Shown: one piece after another, positions 17,443 through 26,119 of the stretch
How the letters are laid out: the number at the start of each line of letters is the position of its first letter
Position numbering within the stretch: the stretch's first letter is position 1
NCBI GenBank assembly: GCA_946480915.1
Contig: CAMLLO010000002.1
Coordinates: 186,001 to 250,000, forward strand
DNA from: an uncultured Sphingobacteriaceae bacterium
GTDB taxonomy: Bacteria; Bacteroidota; Bacteroidia; Sphingobacteriales; Sphingobacteriaceae
DNA length: 64,000 nt
Reading direction: 5' to 3'
Program-made: the position numbers and the translations under genes
The notes under the pieces: model-generated
Databases searched by the model: none
What the model saw: the letters and a program-made list of their open reading frames with translations, nothing else
What the model was told of the DNA's origin: nothing

Positions 17443-19971
17443 TTATCTGTTTATAGTGATATAGCCCACACGCTTATCAGTATCATCAATCACTACTATA
17501 TAATAATAGGTACCAACAGGTAAATCTTCACCCAGAAAAATTCCTACAGTACATCTTCCATCCCAGTCATTCTTATAAGCGGATGATTTATAAACTATAT
17601 TACCCCATCGATTATATATCTCTAATTTTATCGTTTTACCCTGGCTATTACTAATTATAAACAAATCGTTTATGCCGTCATTATTGGGTGAGAAACCCTC
17701 AGGTATGTATAGCGGGCCTTTTTTTAACTGAAAAAACGTTGGACCCGAGGGTGTGACATCTCCGGAAACAAATGGATCCGGTTTTTCTCCGGCTACAGAT
17801 GCATCGGTAGTTTTTTGCCCGGAAACTGATGAAAAACCTTCCGCGATGGCACTATTCTGATAAGTTCCATCAGTAGCAAGTAAAACAACGTTCAGAATTA
17901 ACTCAACTGTTTCTGTGGTATTTGAAGCAAGCGTGCTTGAAAGGTCCAGCAACTCAATATCACCAATTCCATTAAAATTATTATTCGCTTTGAGAGAACC
18001 TGTGGTATTAACTCCTATAACGTTAAGCTCTGTACCGGCGAACGTCGCAGATAAATCATCCTTTATGCTGACCTTCTCCAGTGGCTCTTTGCCGTAATTG
18101 CCTACGGTAAATTTAAAACGTACTATAAAAGTTCCATTCAGAGAATTTCTTACGCTCGTTAATGCTTTTGAAAGACCGATCTTAGGAACCGAGGTGACTG
18201 TTATGGTGACAGTTGCTATGTTTGATTCCGCCCCCTTATCGTCTTTAATGGTATAAGTAAAACTGTCAACTCCTGAAAAATTGGGCTTGGGGCTAAAAGT
18301 TACATTTCCCTGAGCATCTGGCTGACTTAAAGTACCGTTAGCAGGCGAGCTTTTAATAGTGACTGATGCCTTATTAATTGCGCCATCAGCATCGGTGTCA
18401 TTAACCGCTAAATCTATTGTTACCGGAACATCCATCGGCGTGGATTGATTATCGTTCACAGCTATCGGCGGGCTCTGTACAAGTATTGTAACTAAAATCG
18501 GGTCTGACTCCAGGCCATCTCCATTTCTAAGTTTATAATAAAAGGAATCATTTCCAAAAAAATTCAAAGGAGGAGTATATTTAATTGTACCATCAGGATT
18601 CACACTAATGGATCCCCCCTTAACTGTTGGTCCCGAAGCAATTACTGTTGCATCTGATTTAGATGGATCATTACCCAATACATCTATGGTAACAGGGATA
18701 TTAACGGAAGTAGTCGAATTATCGGAAAGTCCAACAGGTTTAACACTGCTTACAAGTACTTCGACTTTGGCGATATTTGACGTTTCTCCGTCTTCATCTT
18801 TTACGGTATAATAAAATGTATCGGTACCCAAAAAACCAGGTGGAGGCGTATAAGTTACGCCGCCCGCGGCATTGTTCGTTATTACCGCGCCGGAAGTCTT
18901 ACTTGTTATTGTTATAGTCGTAGGAACGATTGTATTATTTCCATTTATATCGGTATCATTATTTAAAATATTAAGTTCCACAGCAGTATTTTTTGCTGTT
19001 GCATTATTTAGATCATTGATAGCAACCGGAGGAACAGGATCGAAAGCGTTAATGCGAATATTCCTGATTTCGTGATAATTATATTCAAAACCCGTGGATG
19101 ATGCGATCCCATACCGGACTATGGCAGGAGCAGCATCCGGATAATAATAATTATCAATTACTGTATGGGTAACCTGAGGAATTCCTCCAATCACAATTCT
19201 AACCGTAATATAATACCCTGTTGCTGGCGCGGTAGCAGGTTTCAAATCAATTATAGCTTTTCTATAGTCGGGATGGGTTTTATCAGCTTTTCTGGTTCCT
19301 GAGATCAACCCAAATTCTGGTATAGTTTGTTTATGTGTAAGATACCTATAATTTCCAATGGCAGAATTAGGAAGGGTTGGCCCATTTCCCACTCCCCGCC
19401 CTCTAAGCGTAACAGAGTGTTTTAAAAGTCCTGGACCGCCAACGCGGAGTTCGGTAGGGTTGGAAAAGTTCCCGTACTCGTCCAAACCTATTCCTAGATA
19501 TCCTCCTGTTACACCGTCGGTAGGAGACAAATCGGTCGAGTGCTTGTACTGTGCGTATCCTAAAGACCCGCCAAACCCGCCGATTTTAAAGTTATTATCT
19601 GAAACTGATCCATCATAGAGAAAAAAGGTAATGCCATCTGCAGACACGCCAAACTGCCCTCCTCCATAAGTAAAATATTCAAAATCTATTTTCAAACCAT
19701 ACTGAGATGAGAAATTAGTTTTATTGTGGATAAATCCTTTTTGGTTTTGCGTATTCTTTGTCAATCGAAGATATCCCTCACCAACGGGATCTGTTATTCC
19801 GGTAGCGGGATCTAATTTACCAGATGTAAGATAGGCCTCAGGCTGCCCGCCAAACACGATGTCGGGTGCAGTAGAGTTCTTAAAACTTTCATAGTAAGGA
19901 AACTGGGCAAATAATTTCCCAAATCCACCCAAAAAGATGAAAAAAACCAGCGCAATATTTTTTTTAAACAT
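17443..19971 (-). CDS. T9SS-exported surface adhesin: L-type lectin, three Ig-like repeats, type B C-terminal domain
   Basis: An 842-aa secreted protein. A signal peptide ends at LFAQ (residue 23). An L-type lectin domain spans about 23-310, with DGITFFLYD and a metal/sugar-site stretch GIGLDEYGNFSN. Three tandem Ig/cadherin-like repeats (about 312-410, 411-498, 500-593) each end in a GxDSFxYxxxD/NxxGxxS pattern. A DUF11-like stretch runs 595-730. The last 100 residues are a gliding-motility-associated type B sorting domain (PEGFSPNNDGINDLF, LEIYNRWGNIVY, PVGTYYYIV). Likely a glycan-binding surface adhesin or sheath protein attached through the T9SS; its proximity to polysaccharide genes is suggestive only. 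Confidence 0.88.
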   Translation of the reverse strand: MFKKNIALVFFIFLGGFGKLFAQFPYYESFKNSTAPDIVFGGQPEAYLTSGKLDPATGITDPVGEGYLRLTKNTQNQKGFIHNKTNFSSQYGLKIDFEYFTYGGGQFGVSADGITFFLYDGSVSDNNFKIGGFGGSLGYAQYKHSTDLSPTDGVTGGYLGIGLDEYGNFSNPTELRVGGPGLLKHSVTLRGRGVGNGPTLPNSAIGNYRYLTHKQTIPEFGLISGTRKADKTHPDYRKAIIDLKPATAPATGYYITVRIVIGGIPQVTHTVIDNYYYPDAAPAIVRYGIASSTGFEYNYHEIRNIRINAFDPVPPVAINDLNNATAKNTAVELNILNNDTDINGNNTIVPTTITITSKTSGAVITNNAAGGVTYTPPPGFLGTDTFYYTVKDEDGETSNIAKVEVLVSSVKPVGLSDNSTTSVNIPVTIDVLGNDPSKSDATVIASGPTVKGGSISVNPDGTIKYTPPLNFFGNDSFYYKLRNGDGLESDPILVTILVQSPPIAVNDNQSTPMDVPVTIDLAVNDTDADGAINKASVTIKSSPANGTLSQPDAQGNVTFSPKPNFSGVDSFTYTIKDDKGAESNIATVTITVTSVPKIGLSKALTSVRNSLNGTFIVRFKFTVGNYGKEPLEKVSIKDDLSATFAGTELNVIGVNTTGSLKANNNFNGIGDIELLDLSSTLASNTTETVELILNVVLLATDGTYQNSAIAEGFSSVSGQKTTDASVAGEKPDPFVSGDVTPSGPTFFQLKKGPLYIPEGFSPNNDGINDLFIISNSQGKTIKLEIYNRWGNIVYKSSAYKNDWDGRCTVGIFLGEDLPVGTYYYIVVIDDTDKRVGYITINR

Positions 19972-20422
19972 CAGAATTTTTAGAAATGGGGCGATATTTT
20001 ACTCATACATACTTTTTATACTCGCCAGTCAAATATTTAATGCAAATATAATGCTATACATCTCCGCAATATCCATCTATTATAAAAGTGGCTTTGAAAA
20101 TGCGAAAGGCATCTATTCAAAATCTGCATTTAATTGGAATACCGCATATAAAACTGATAATCAACGACACTCTTTTTATACTGAGTTCGCAAAAAAGACA
20201 ATTTTTCCGCAACCTTTATACCTTTGAAGCGTACAGTATTTTTTTAAAGATAATAAAGCTTTGGTTTGGCATGATACTGGGTTATATACGCCTGATTCAA
20301 AAAGGGGTTTCTAAAAATTGGAAATAAATTATTTTTTGTTAGGATGTTAACAAGTTCTTAAGCCTTATAAGTTCTGATTAAATATTTTTGATTGATTTGC
20401 TGCATTATGGTGAGATTTAACA
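19972..20422. other. 451-base intergenic region between divergent adhesin and exopolysaccharide operons
   Basis: It should carry the promoters for the T9SS locus (minus) and the exopolysaccharide operon (plus). Two TAnnTTTG-like boxes occur on the plus strand: TACCTTTG at 20219-20226 and TATTTTTG at 20383-20390, the latter 32 bases before the first gene. Open frames here (19937-20227 and 20088-20327) have poor coding character and no recognisable protein. No RNA gene seen. Confidence 0.4.
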
Positions 20423-21112
20423 ATGACTAAACAACTTAGAAGATTCATTACCATTATTTTTATCTTTTCTATTAAACCTTCTAGTGCACAGGAAACTCAG
20501 ACTTCATTACTTGACGAAGTTTCATATGTATATGTAGAGAAACTTATCGCTGTAGCAAAAGAAAACTATCCCAGATTAAAATCGCACAATAGTAAAATTA
20601 AGATTGCAGAATCGGCGGTTACCAGCGCCAAAGTTGGGTGGCTCAGTCCCTTGAGCTTATCCTATGTTTATTCACCTGCAAATACATTAAATATTTCAAA
20701 CCCAACCTTTTTTAGTGGATATCAAATTGGGTTTTCATTTAGTTTAGGATCGATTTTACAAACCCCTTCTACCATTAAACAAGCAAAAGAAGAATACAAA
20801 ATAGCTAAATACGATCTGGAAGAATATCTGCTTACACTGTCAACGGAAGTTAAAACACGATATTTCAATTATTTGTCAGCGTTGAAAGGAGTAAAAATTA
20901 GCTCGCAAGCAAGTTCAAATGCCCAGAACTTATTAACAATGGTTAAATACAAATATGAGAAAGGTGAAGCTACCTTCGAAGACTATAATAATGCAGTCAC
21001 ACAGTATACTACAAATAGTAAATCTAAAGCAGAGTCGGAAGTCGCCTTGTTGACTGCAAAAGTGGCATTAGAAGAATTATTAGGAATAAGATTAGAAGAA
21101 GTACCTCAATAA
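20423..21112 (+). CDS. Half-length TolC-like outer-membrane protein
   Basis: An exported protein of 229 aa with a signal peptide ending near SSAQ (residue 23). It shows one TolC repeat: an entry helix (about 35-72), two short amphipathic strands (WLSPLSLSYVYSP; GYQIGFSFSLGSIL, about 73-113) and two long helices (about 115-225, with the family-like KYKYEKGEATFEDYNNA). Ordinary TolC proteins have two such repeats in over 400 aa, so this is half a protomer; a hexamer rather than a trimer would be needed for a 12-strand channel (inference). The stop is directly followed by the ATG of the Wzz/kinase-like gene, implying tight coupling. First gene of the exopolysaccharide operon. Confidence 0.75.
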   Translation: MTKQLRRFITIIFIFSIKPSSAQETQTSLLDEVSYVYVEKLIAVAKENYPRLKSHNSKIKIAESAVTSAKVGWLSPLSLSYVYSPANTLNISNPTFFSGYQIGFSFSLGSILQTPSTIKQAKEEYKIAKYDLEEYLLTLSTEVKTRYFNYLSALKGVKISSQASSNAQNLLTMVKYKYEKGEATFEDYNNAVTQYTTNSKSKAESEVALLTAKVALEELLGIRLEEVPQ

Positions 21113-23275
21113 ATGGAATTAGCGTCTTTTTTTAAGTTTTTATCCAGGAACATCAAAGTTTTGGTTTTAATACCAATTGTGACCGTATTGATTACCTATT
21201 TCCTTGTTAAGAGCCTTCCTGATTCATATGTTGCACAAGGTCAAATTGCTACCGGAATTGTAGACAAATCGGATGAAGTTAATTTAAGTGATGCACCTCC
21301 TCTTCAACAAGCAGAAATTGAACAGAAGTTCAGCAATCTGATACAGATGATGCAAATGCAGAGACTACTAGTTATGGTTTCTTATAAGGCAATAATCCAT
21401 GATCTAACTTCAAAAACTCCTTTTAAAAAATTAAGTCAAAAAATACAGGAATTACCGCAGAGCGATCGAAGAATATTAGTAGAAGTAGCCACGCTAAACT
21501 ACAATGCTAGAAAGCCTCTTTCAAAAAGGAATAAACAGGAAGCTGTTCTTTCTGATATTATGAACTCGATGCAATATGACGTCGGAAGTATTAAAAAGAA
21601 ACTGTCAGTATCGCGAGTAGCTCAAAGTGATTACATTACGGTTGAATTTGAGTCACCCAATGCAGATTTATCTGCTTTTATCGTGAATACTTTATGTACA
21701 GAGTTTATCAATTATTATACAAACATCATAAAGAAAACTGGTGAAAGATCGGTAACCTACCTTTCAAATCTACTAACGCAAAAACAGAACGATTTGAATA
21801 ATAAAATGGGGATCCTAAAATATTATAAGATTCGTAATAATGTTTTAAATCTCCCCGAACAGGCCAGAATTATTTTCGGGCAGATGATAGATATCGAAAA
21901 TAAGCAGGCAGATCTTCAAAAGCAAATAATCGCTATTTCCGGCGCTATAAGGTCAATAGACAACAAATTCAACCCGCGGGATCGTAAATTTTTTGAAGCA
22001 ACTGCTTCAAAAGTGAATGCAGAAATAGTAACCTATAAAGAAAAATCAAAAGTATTAAGCGATAAATACGTTGACAGTGATTTTGATCCTATTTATAAAA
22101 GGATGTATGATTCGTTACAAGTGTTAACAACCAATAAAATTAATGAAGCTTCTGATGAAGCTATTTTTAATCCACTTGTAGCAAAACAGGAATTAATAGG
22201 AAAAAAAATCAGCCTTCAGACAGAGCTCGATCTTTCGGTAAACAGTGTGGCGTCGCTAGAGCGTTTACATAATAAACTTTTTGCACAATTCAGAAGATTA
22301 GTGCCTTTTGAGGCAAGCATTCAAAGTTATGAGCGGGATATTGAAATTGCGAGTCAGGAATATCTGGATATTCTCGACCGGTATAACAATACCAGCATGC
22401 AAACTACATTTATCGCAAAACTTAAGTTAACTCAGGAAGCGTCGCCAGGTGCACTGCAACCATCTAAAAAGATGCTGTTAATAATACTGAGTGGCGTAAT
22501 CAGCTTTGTATTCTGCATAATTGTTTTATTTGTATTATTCTATTTTGACGACTCTGTACAATCTGCAAAACAGCTGGCAAATAACTCTGGACTTCCGGTA
22601 ATCGGCCAGTTAGAACTAATTCCAAATAACAAGCTAAACTTTGGCGACTTATGGAACGAGCAGGCTGGCGGTTTAACCGATTTTAAAGATCAGTTAAGAG
22701 CGATACGATTGGAGTTAAATCAGGAACTGAAAGATTCAAGAATACTTACTATAATTAGCTGTGGGTACAAAGAAGGAAAAACTTTTCTGGCATTAAATCT
22801 TGCGTATGCCTATGCGGTTACGAATAAAAAAATCTTAATAATAGATGGCAACTTTATTAACCCTGAACTTACTCGATCGATAAAATCTACCAGTCCCGCG
22901 TATATTGAGGATTTTATTAAAAGTGGGGAAATTCATACCGATCAACCGGAAAATTCAGCAATAACTATTTTAGGAAATAAAGGAGGTGGAAAATCTCTTC
23001 TAGAACTTTCTGACCAAGAAACAATACAAAACAGGTTCACATATCTTAAATCCATTTATGATTTAATACTCATCGAGACTCCCGCCCTTAGCAGTACAGA
23101 ATCAAGTAAGGAATGGGTACTTTTCTCACAAAAAGTTATCGGTGTATTTGAATTTAAAGAATATATAACCACACCAAAAGCCTTGCAATTAAATTACATT
23201 AAGAGTCTTGAGGAGAAATTTGCCGGTTGGATTTTCAATAAAGTACCTCCACAAAATTCTAAAAATCATTTTTAA
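21113..23275 (+). CDS. Wzz-type chain-length/tyrosine-kinase-like protein with degenerate ATPase motifs
   Basis: A 720-aa polysaccharide co-polymerase. A membrane helix (about 13-34) opens a Wzz domain with long periplasmic coiled coils (about 40-450), closed by a second helix (about 455-478). The cytosolic domain resembles a BY-kinase but is altered: Walker A reads SCGYKEGKT (549-557) instead of SxxPGEGKS/T, Walker A' IDGN (577-580) instead of IDxD, and the Walker B Asp is E655 in LIETPA. The C-terminus lacks a tyrosine cluster. It may bind nucleotide weakly or act as a structural regulator. Stop-to-start junction with the half-TolC gene; a membrane GT2 follows 11 bases later. Confidence 0.82.
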   Translation: MELASFFKFLSRNIKVLVLIPIVTVLITYFLVKSLPDSYVAQGQIATGIVDKSDEVNLSDAPPLQQAEIEQKFSNLIQMMQMQRLLVMVSYKAIIHDLTSKTPFKKLSQKIQELPQSDRRILVEVATLNYNARKPLSKRNKQEAVLSDIMNSMQYDVGSIKKKLSVSRVAQSDYITVEFESPNADLSAFIVNTLCTEFINYYTNIIKKTGERSVTYLSNLLTQKQNDLNNKMGILKYYKIRNNVLNLPEQARIIFGQMIDIENKQADLQKQIIAISGAIRSIDNKFNPRDRKFFEATASKVNAEIVTYKEKSKVLSDKYVDSDFDPIYKRMYDSLQVLTTNKINEASDEAIFNPLVAKQELIGKKISLQTELDLSVNSVASLERLHNKLFAQFRRLVPFEASIQSYERDIEIASQEYLDILDRYNNTSMQTTFIAKLKLTQEASPGALQPSKKMLLIILSGVISFVFCIIVLFVLFYFDDSVQSAKQLANNSGLPVIGQLELIPNNKLNFGDLWNEQAGGLTDFKDQLRAIRLELNQELKDSRILTIISCGYKEGKTFLALNLAYAYAVTNKKILIIDGNFINPELTRSIKSTSPAYIEDFIKSGEIHTDQPENSAITILGNKGGGKSLLELSDQETIQNRFTYLKSIYDLILIETPALSSTESSKEWVLFSQKVIGVFEFKEYITTPKALQLNYIKSLEEKFAGWIFNKVPPQNSKNHF

Positions 23276-23286
23276 AAAGCTGTGTC

Positions 23287-24450
23287 ATGCTTTCCTTAAA
23301 TATCTTTTGGATAGTTCTACAAGTAAGCATTGGATATAACCTTGTATTCCCCTGCTTTTTGTTGCTGTTTTATAGCTTTGTGAAAAAGGGCGCCGATAAA
23401 AAAGTAAATCCTTTAAGCGAAGATGCTGACTATGCGGTTATTATTACGGCCTATCAATATACTAACACCTTGCCCGCCGTCGTATCATCGGTTCTCAATC
23501 TTAATTATACAAATTTTTTAGTTTACGTTGTCGCTGATAATTGCGATGTGTCGGGTCTCAACTTCCCTGACAAAGTCATTTTGCTACGTCCGGAGAAAAC
23601 ACTGGGTGGTAATATAAAATCTCATTTTTACGCTATAGAGAGATTTAAGAGGAATCATAAACGAATAACTATTATTGATAGCGATAATATTGTTGATCCG
23701 GAATATTTAAATGAATTAAACAACTATTTCGATGATGGATATGAAGCTGTACAAGGCTGCCGGGAAGCTAAAAATCTCGACACCACGTATGCTTGCCTCG
23801 ACGCAGCAAGAGACATTTATTACCATTACTACGACGGAAATTTACTTTTCAATATTGGTTCATCCGCTACGCTCTCAGGTTCCGGTATGGCTTTTACTAC
23901 ATCTTTGTATCGGGAGTGTTTAGAAAACATAGAAATTAATGGTGCTGGCTTTGACAAAGTTTTACAAAAGTTAATAGTTGAGAAAAACAAAAGAATTGCA
24001 TTTGCCGCTAAGGCAATTGTTTATGATGAGAAGACCTCGAAACCGGAACAATTGGTAAATCAACGATCCAGGTGGATTAATACCTGGTTTAAATATTGTA
24101 AATTTAGCTTTACGTTAATTGCGAAAGGGATTAAAAATTCAAGTCTCAACCAGTTTTTATTCGGATTAGTTTTGCTGCGTCCACCTCTATTTTTATTTTT
24201 AATCGTGTCAGTTATAATGATGACTGTCAATGGTTTCATATCTCCTGCAACAGGTTTCGTTGCTTGGATAATCGCTTTTTCAATCTTTATAGGATGTTTT
24301 CTGAAGGCTCTTTTTGATTCAAAAGCCGACAGTCGCATTTACAGTTCTTTAATTGGGATTCCGAAATTTGTGTTTTTTCAACTGATATCCTTAACCAAAA
24401 TTCGCAAAGCAAATATAAGATCAGTTAGCACCCGTCATTATCATACCTAA
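23287..24450 (+). CDS. Membrane-bound processive-type glycosyltransferase family 2
   Basis: A 387-aa protein with an N-terminal membrane helix (LNIFWIVLQVSIGYNLVFP, residues 4-22), a GT-A domain (VIITAYQYTNTLPAVVSSVL; TIIDSDNIVDPEYL carrying the DxD motif), and the QRSRW form of the Q/RxxRW motif seen in processive membrane GTs. Two or three further membrane helices follow (about 290-350). Probably builds the repeat unit or backbone at the inner membrane. Followed 8 bases later by a small membrane ORF. Confidence 0.85.
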   Translation: MLSLNIFWIVLQVSIGYNLVFPCFLLLFYSFVKKGADKKVNPLSEDADYAVIITAYQYTNTLPAVVSSVLNLNYTNFLVYVVADNCDVSGLNFPDKVILLRPEKTLGGNIKSHFYAIERFKRNHKRITIIDSDNIVDPEYLNELNNYFDDGYEAVQGCREAKNLDTTYACLDAARDIYYHYYDGNLLFNIGSSATLSGSGMAFTTSLYRECLENIEINGAGFDKVLQKLIVEKNKRIAFAAKAIVYDEKTSKPEQLVNQRSRWINTWFKYCKFSFTLIAKGIKNSSLNQFLFGLVLLRPPLFLFLIVSVIMMTVNGFISPATGFVAWIIAFSIFIGCFLKALFDSKADSRIYSSLIGIPKFVFFQLISLTKIRKANIRSVSTRHYHT

Positions 24451-24458
24451 TCACTTGA

Positions 24459-24596
24459 ATGAAACTTTATCCGCAAAAACATAAAATTTATATCGGAAAC
24501 AAACCAATTGAAGATACGTATATCATTAAAATGGTTTCTCTGGTGTTTGTTTTTGTAGTTGTATTTGGCTTCGCTATTACACTAGTCTTTTTCTGA
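24459..24596 (+). CDS. 45-residue single-helix membrane peptide in exopolysaccharide operon
   Basis: An ATG at 24459 opens a 45-codon frame. The first 24 residues are polar and basic (MKLYPQKHKIYIGNKPIEDT), the rest a strongly hydrophobic helix (MVSLVFVFVVVFGFAITLVFF). Its TGA overlaps the ATG of the polymerase-like gene as TGATG, the usual sign of translational coupling, and it starts 8 bases after the GT2 stop, so it fills the gap exactly. By charge the basic end would face the cytosol. No family is recognised; it may be an accessory subunit of the neighbouring GT or polymerase. Confidence 0.65.
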   Translation: MKLYPQKHKIYIGNKPIEDTYIIKMVSLVFVFVVVFGFAITLVFF

Positions 24597-26119
24597 TGCG
24601 AATTATCCCGGAAAAAAAAAGTGTTAGCACTGGCTTTGAATCCAGGCACCTTTCAGAAAACAAAGAAGAAAAAAAAATACCGGCAAACCTCATCTATCGG
24701 ATCGGGATTATATCTATTATATTTCTTTCTTTAGCTTTTGGAGGTGTTCTATCAATTTGGGGCTTAAAATATGCCATGGCATTATTGGCAATACTGATTG
24801 GCATACCTACAGCAGGGATAATAATCGCTTATCCGAAGGCAGGCGTTCTGTTACTACTTGTTGCTGCTTATTTTATCATGTGGTTTCTGAGGATGGAAAT
24901 TAACTTTCCATTAGGTACTATAATGGATGGAATTCTTGCTTTATTGATATTCGGCTTCTTTTTAAATCAGAAGTTTCATCCAAACTGGAAAATTTTCACA
25001 ACTCCCATTGCTATAATAATCCTGATTTGGGAGGTATATACTATTTTGCAATTCGCAAATCCTACCGCTGAATCACGGTTAGCATGGGTATATACGGTAC
25101 GGACTGTAGCCTTTGTAACTTTAACCTATTTTATATTCAGTTACTATATAAGAACTCTCTCCTTTGTTCGGGTAATATTAACTACATGGATGGTTCTTTC
25201 TTTCTTAGGTGCATTAAATGCGTTTAAACAAGAACATTTTGGCTTTTTTGCTTTTGAAGAATCAACTTTCAACCAACCATTAGTTCAGTCACTATTATTC
25301 ATAAATGGTACCTGGAGAAAGTTTTCAATATTTTCCGATCCGGTGTCTTTTTCTTATAATATGGCTATCAGCACAATTTTTTGCATTTGTGTGGTCACGG
25401 GCCCCTCTTCGAGAAGAAAAAAGTTACTCTTTGGTTTTTTAGGCGTTTTTTTTACGACTACTATGCTTTATTCGGGCACAAGGGCTGCCTATGTTCTTCT
25501 ACCTGCGGCGTTAATACTTTATGTAATTTTAAATCTGAACCGAAGAGTTCTGACCCTTGGAATTATCGGAGCTTTCGCATTTTTAATTTTAATAAATATT
25601 CCTACGGGAAACGTAACATTATACAGATTTCAGTCCGCATTTAAACCTGCGAAGGACGCATCCTATACTGCAAGAAAAATAAATCAAAAAAAGATTCAGC
25701 CTTATATCCAGACACATCCTTTCGGTGGCGGACTGGGCGCCACAGGTGCATGGGGAGTAAGGTTTGCACCGCATTCTTTTTTGGCCCAGCTCCCACCGGA
25801 TAGTGGCTATGTGAGAGTAGCGGTCGAACTTGGCTGGATTGGCCTTCTTATCTTTTGCTCGATGTTCTTTATCGTGCTCAGACAGGGCATCCTCAATTAT
25901 TTTGCAATTCGAGACCCAGAGTTAAAGTCGTATTGTTTGGCTATGACATTAATTGTATTTGCGTTAAACGTTGGAAGCTTCCCACAAGAAGCGCTCGTAC
26001 AATTTCCCACCAATATTTATTTCTATTTCTTTGTTTCTTTAATAAACCTTACATTGACTCTGGATAAAGAAAAGCAACTAAATGAGACCCTTTCTTCAAA
26101 TAAATCCTTAGCGTGCTGA
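24596..26119 (+). CDS. O-antigen polymerase/ligase-like membrane protein (Wzy/WaaL superfamily)
   Basis: A 507-aa protein with about ten to twelve membrane segments. The first 45 residues are polar and charged. The large loop between helices has FSDPVSFSYNMAIS, a GTRAAYV stretch typical of O-antigen ligase/polymerases, and QTHPFGGGLGATGAWG preceding PHSFLAQLPPDSGYVRVAVELGWIG, which matches the Wzy_C/O-antigen-ligase pattern. It would polymerise or transfer lipid-linked repeat units in the periplasm. Coupled to the 45-aa peptide upstream and overlapping the acyltransferase start by 7 bases downstream. Confidence 0.82.
   Translation: MRIIPEKKSVSTGFESRHLSENKEEKKIPANLIYRIGIISIIFLSLAFGGVLSIWGLKYAMALLAILIGIPTAGIIIAYPKAGVLLLLVAAYFIMWFLRMEINFPLGTIMDGILALLIFGFFLNQKFHPNWKIFTTPIAIIILIWEVYTILQFANPTAESRLAWVYTVRTVAFVTLTYFIFSYYIRTLSFVRVILTTWMVLSFLGALNAFKQEHFGFFAFEESTFNQPLVQSLLFINGTWRKFSIFSDPVSFSYNMAISTIFCICVVTGPSSRRKKLLFGFLGVFFTTTMLYSGTRAAYVLLPAALILYVILNLNRRVLTLGIIGAFAFLILINIPTGNVTLYRFQSAFKPAKDASYTARKINQKKIQPYIQTHPFGGGLGATGAWGVRFAPHSFLAQLPPDSGYVRVAVELGWIGLLIFCSMFFIVLRQGILNYFAIRDPELKSYCLAMTLIVFALNVGSFPQEALVQFPTNIYFYFFVSLINLTLTLDKEKQLNETLSSNKSLAC

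Noticed and set aside
19937..20327. Two plus-strand open frames of 96 and 79 codons in the gap before the exopolysaccharide operon
   Set aside because: They start inside or beside the antisense of the adhesin gene, overlap each other in different frames, and give Lys/Ile/Phe-rich translations typical of AT-rich noncoding DNA. No ribosome-site or family sign.
22973..22999. Second Walker A-like GNKGGGKS in the Wzz/kinase-like protein
   Set aside because: It matches the GxxxxGKS pattern but lies between A' and B motifs where BY-kinases carry a proline-rich loop before ELL; probably a chance match.
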